Part shown: positions 63,885-64,000 of the stretch, one piece after another
Numbering within the stretch: the first letter of the stretch is position 1
Layout: each line of letters opens with the position of its first letter
NCBI RefSeq assembly: GCF_030929615.1
Contig: NZ_JAVFVU010000015.1
Span: 124,001 to 188,000 of the forward strand
DNA: 64,000 bases
Reading direction: 5' to 3'
Source: Dyadobacter sp. LHD-138
GTDB lineage: Bacteria > Bacteroidota > Bacteroidia > Cytophagales > Spirosomataceae
Notes under the pieces: model-generated
What the model saw: the letters and a program-made list of their open reading frames with translations, nothing else
Told to the model about the DNA's origin: nothing
Databases searched by the model: none
Position numbers and translations under genes: made by a program

Positions 63885-64000
63885 TTACTGGCAGCCCGCG
63901 GATTCAATAATAATCTGTGCGTCAATCTCCTTGTGGGTGGCACCGATCGTCTGACAGATCACGTCAAGCTTGTCGTTCAGTGAATCGTGACCAAACCTGG
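63885..64000 (-). CDS. FecR-family anti-sigma factor, C-terminal end (partial, locus D)
   Basis: The minus-strand frame that enters at the right edge and stops at 63885-63887 encodes RFGHDSLNDKLDVICQTIG and then ATHKEIDAQIIIESAGCQ. This matches the C-terminal DUF4974 domain of FecR proteins in this window, including the short GC-containing end (GKGC in loci B and C). Only 38 codons are present; the rest lies beyond the window, presumably with an ECF sigma gene further upstream. Confidence 0.85.
   Translation of the reverse strand, partial: RFGHDSLNDKLDVICQTIGATHKEIDAQIIIESAGCQ

Noticed and set aside
1-64000. CRISPR arrays, tRNA or rRNA genes, phage genes
   Set aside because: No regularly spaced repeats, cloverleaf sequences, rRNA motifs or phage structural genes were seen on reading both strands.

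Overview
The window looks like a chromosomal segment of a soil-type Bacteroidota, most likely Cytophagales close to Dyadobacter/Spirosoma. This is inferred from four SusC/SusD pairs, FecI/FecR-type sigma/anti-sigma pairs, Bacteroidota promoter boxes (TAnnTTTG), and genes shared with Planctomycetes and Verrucomicrobia. No rRNA, tRNA, CRISPR array or insertion sequence was seen.

Layout. (A) 1-11.1 kb, + strand: SusC, SusD, then a redox set of a PSCyt1/DUF1549/DUF1553 protein, a Tat-exported DUF1501 protein and a DUF2231-cytochrome c-LRR fusion. (A/B boundary) AraC regulator at 11.5 kb. (B) 12.8-24.2 kb, + strand: ECF sigma, FecR, SusC, SusD, a cupredoxin/PVC-type dehydrogenase/HEAT protein and an FG-GAP protein. 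(Middle) 24.4-32.3 kb: a frameshifted small membrane gene, DUF4180, alpha/beta hydrolase, lipoprotein, GH127 enzyme, an acetyl-xylan-esterase-like protein, and the 3' stump of a lost susD. (C) 45.4-32.4 kb, - strand: ECF sigma, FecR, SusC, SusD, FG-GAP, SGNH hydrolase and a PVC-type dehydrogenase/HEAT/cytochrome c protein. (Biotin) 45.7-50.3 kb, + strand: a ferritin-like diiron protein followed by bioF, bioD, bioB and bioA. (D) 64.0-50.5 kb, - strand: 3' end of fecR, SusC, SusD, a 900-residue six-hairpin-glycosidase-like protein, Na+/solute symporter, PIG-L deacetylase, mutarotase-like protein, SDR and an enolase-superfamily dehydratase.

How the parts work together. Each SusC carries an N-terminal STN domain, as expected for receptors that signal through FecR to an ECF sigma factor; SusD binds the glycan at the surface. 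Loci A, B and C feed secreted or periplasmic redox proteins of the kind common in Planctomycetes, whereas D looks like a full uptake and catabolic pathway for a sugar acid or acylated sugar.

Most interesting: (1) all four susC leaders have the same antisense layout, a hairpin plus T-run terminator reading away from susC and a TAnnTTTG-like box on the opposite strand at the susC start codon, which suggests a family of roughly 90-125 nt cis-antisense RNAs like the DonS type of Bacteroides; (2) the biotin operon opens with a ferritin-like protein with a complete diiron ligand set and contains no bioC/bioH-type gene, making it a candidate for an alternative pimeloyl-forming step; (3) loci B and C hold paralogous dehydrogenase modules in which the electron-transfer domain is swapped (cupredoxin at the N-terminus versus haem c at the C-terminus); (4) a susD stump marks a deleted glycan locus. 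Functions are from family recognition by eye; no searches were run.
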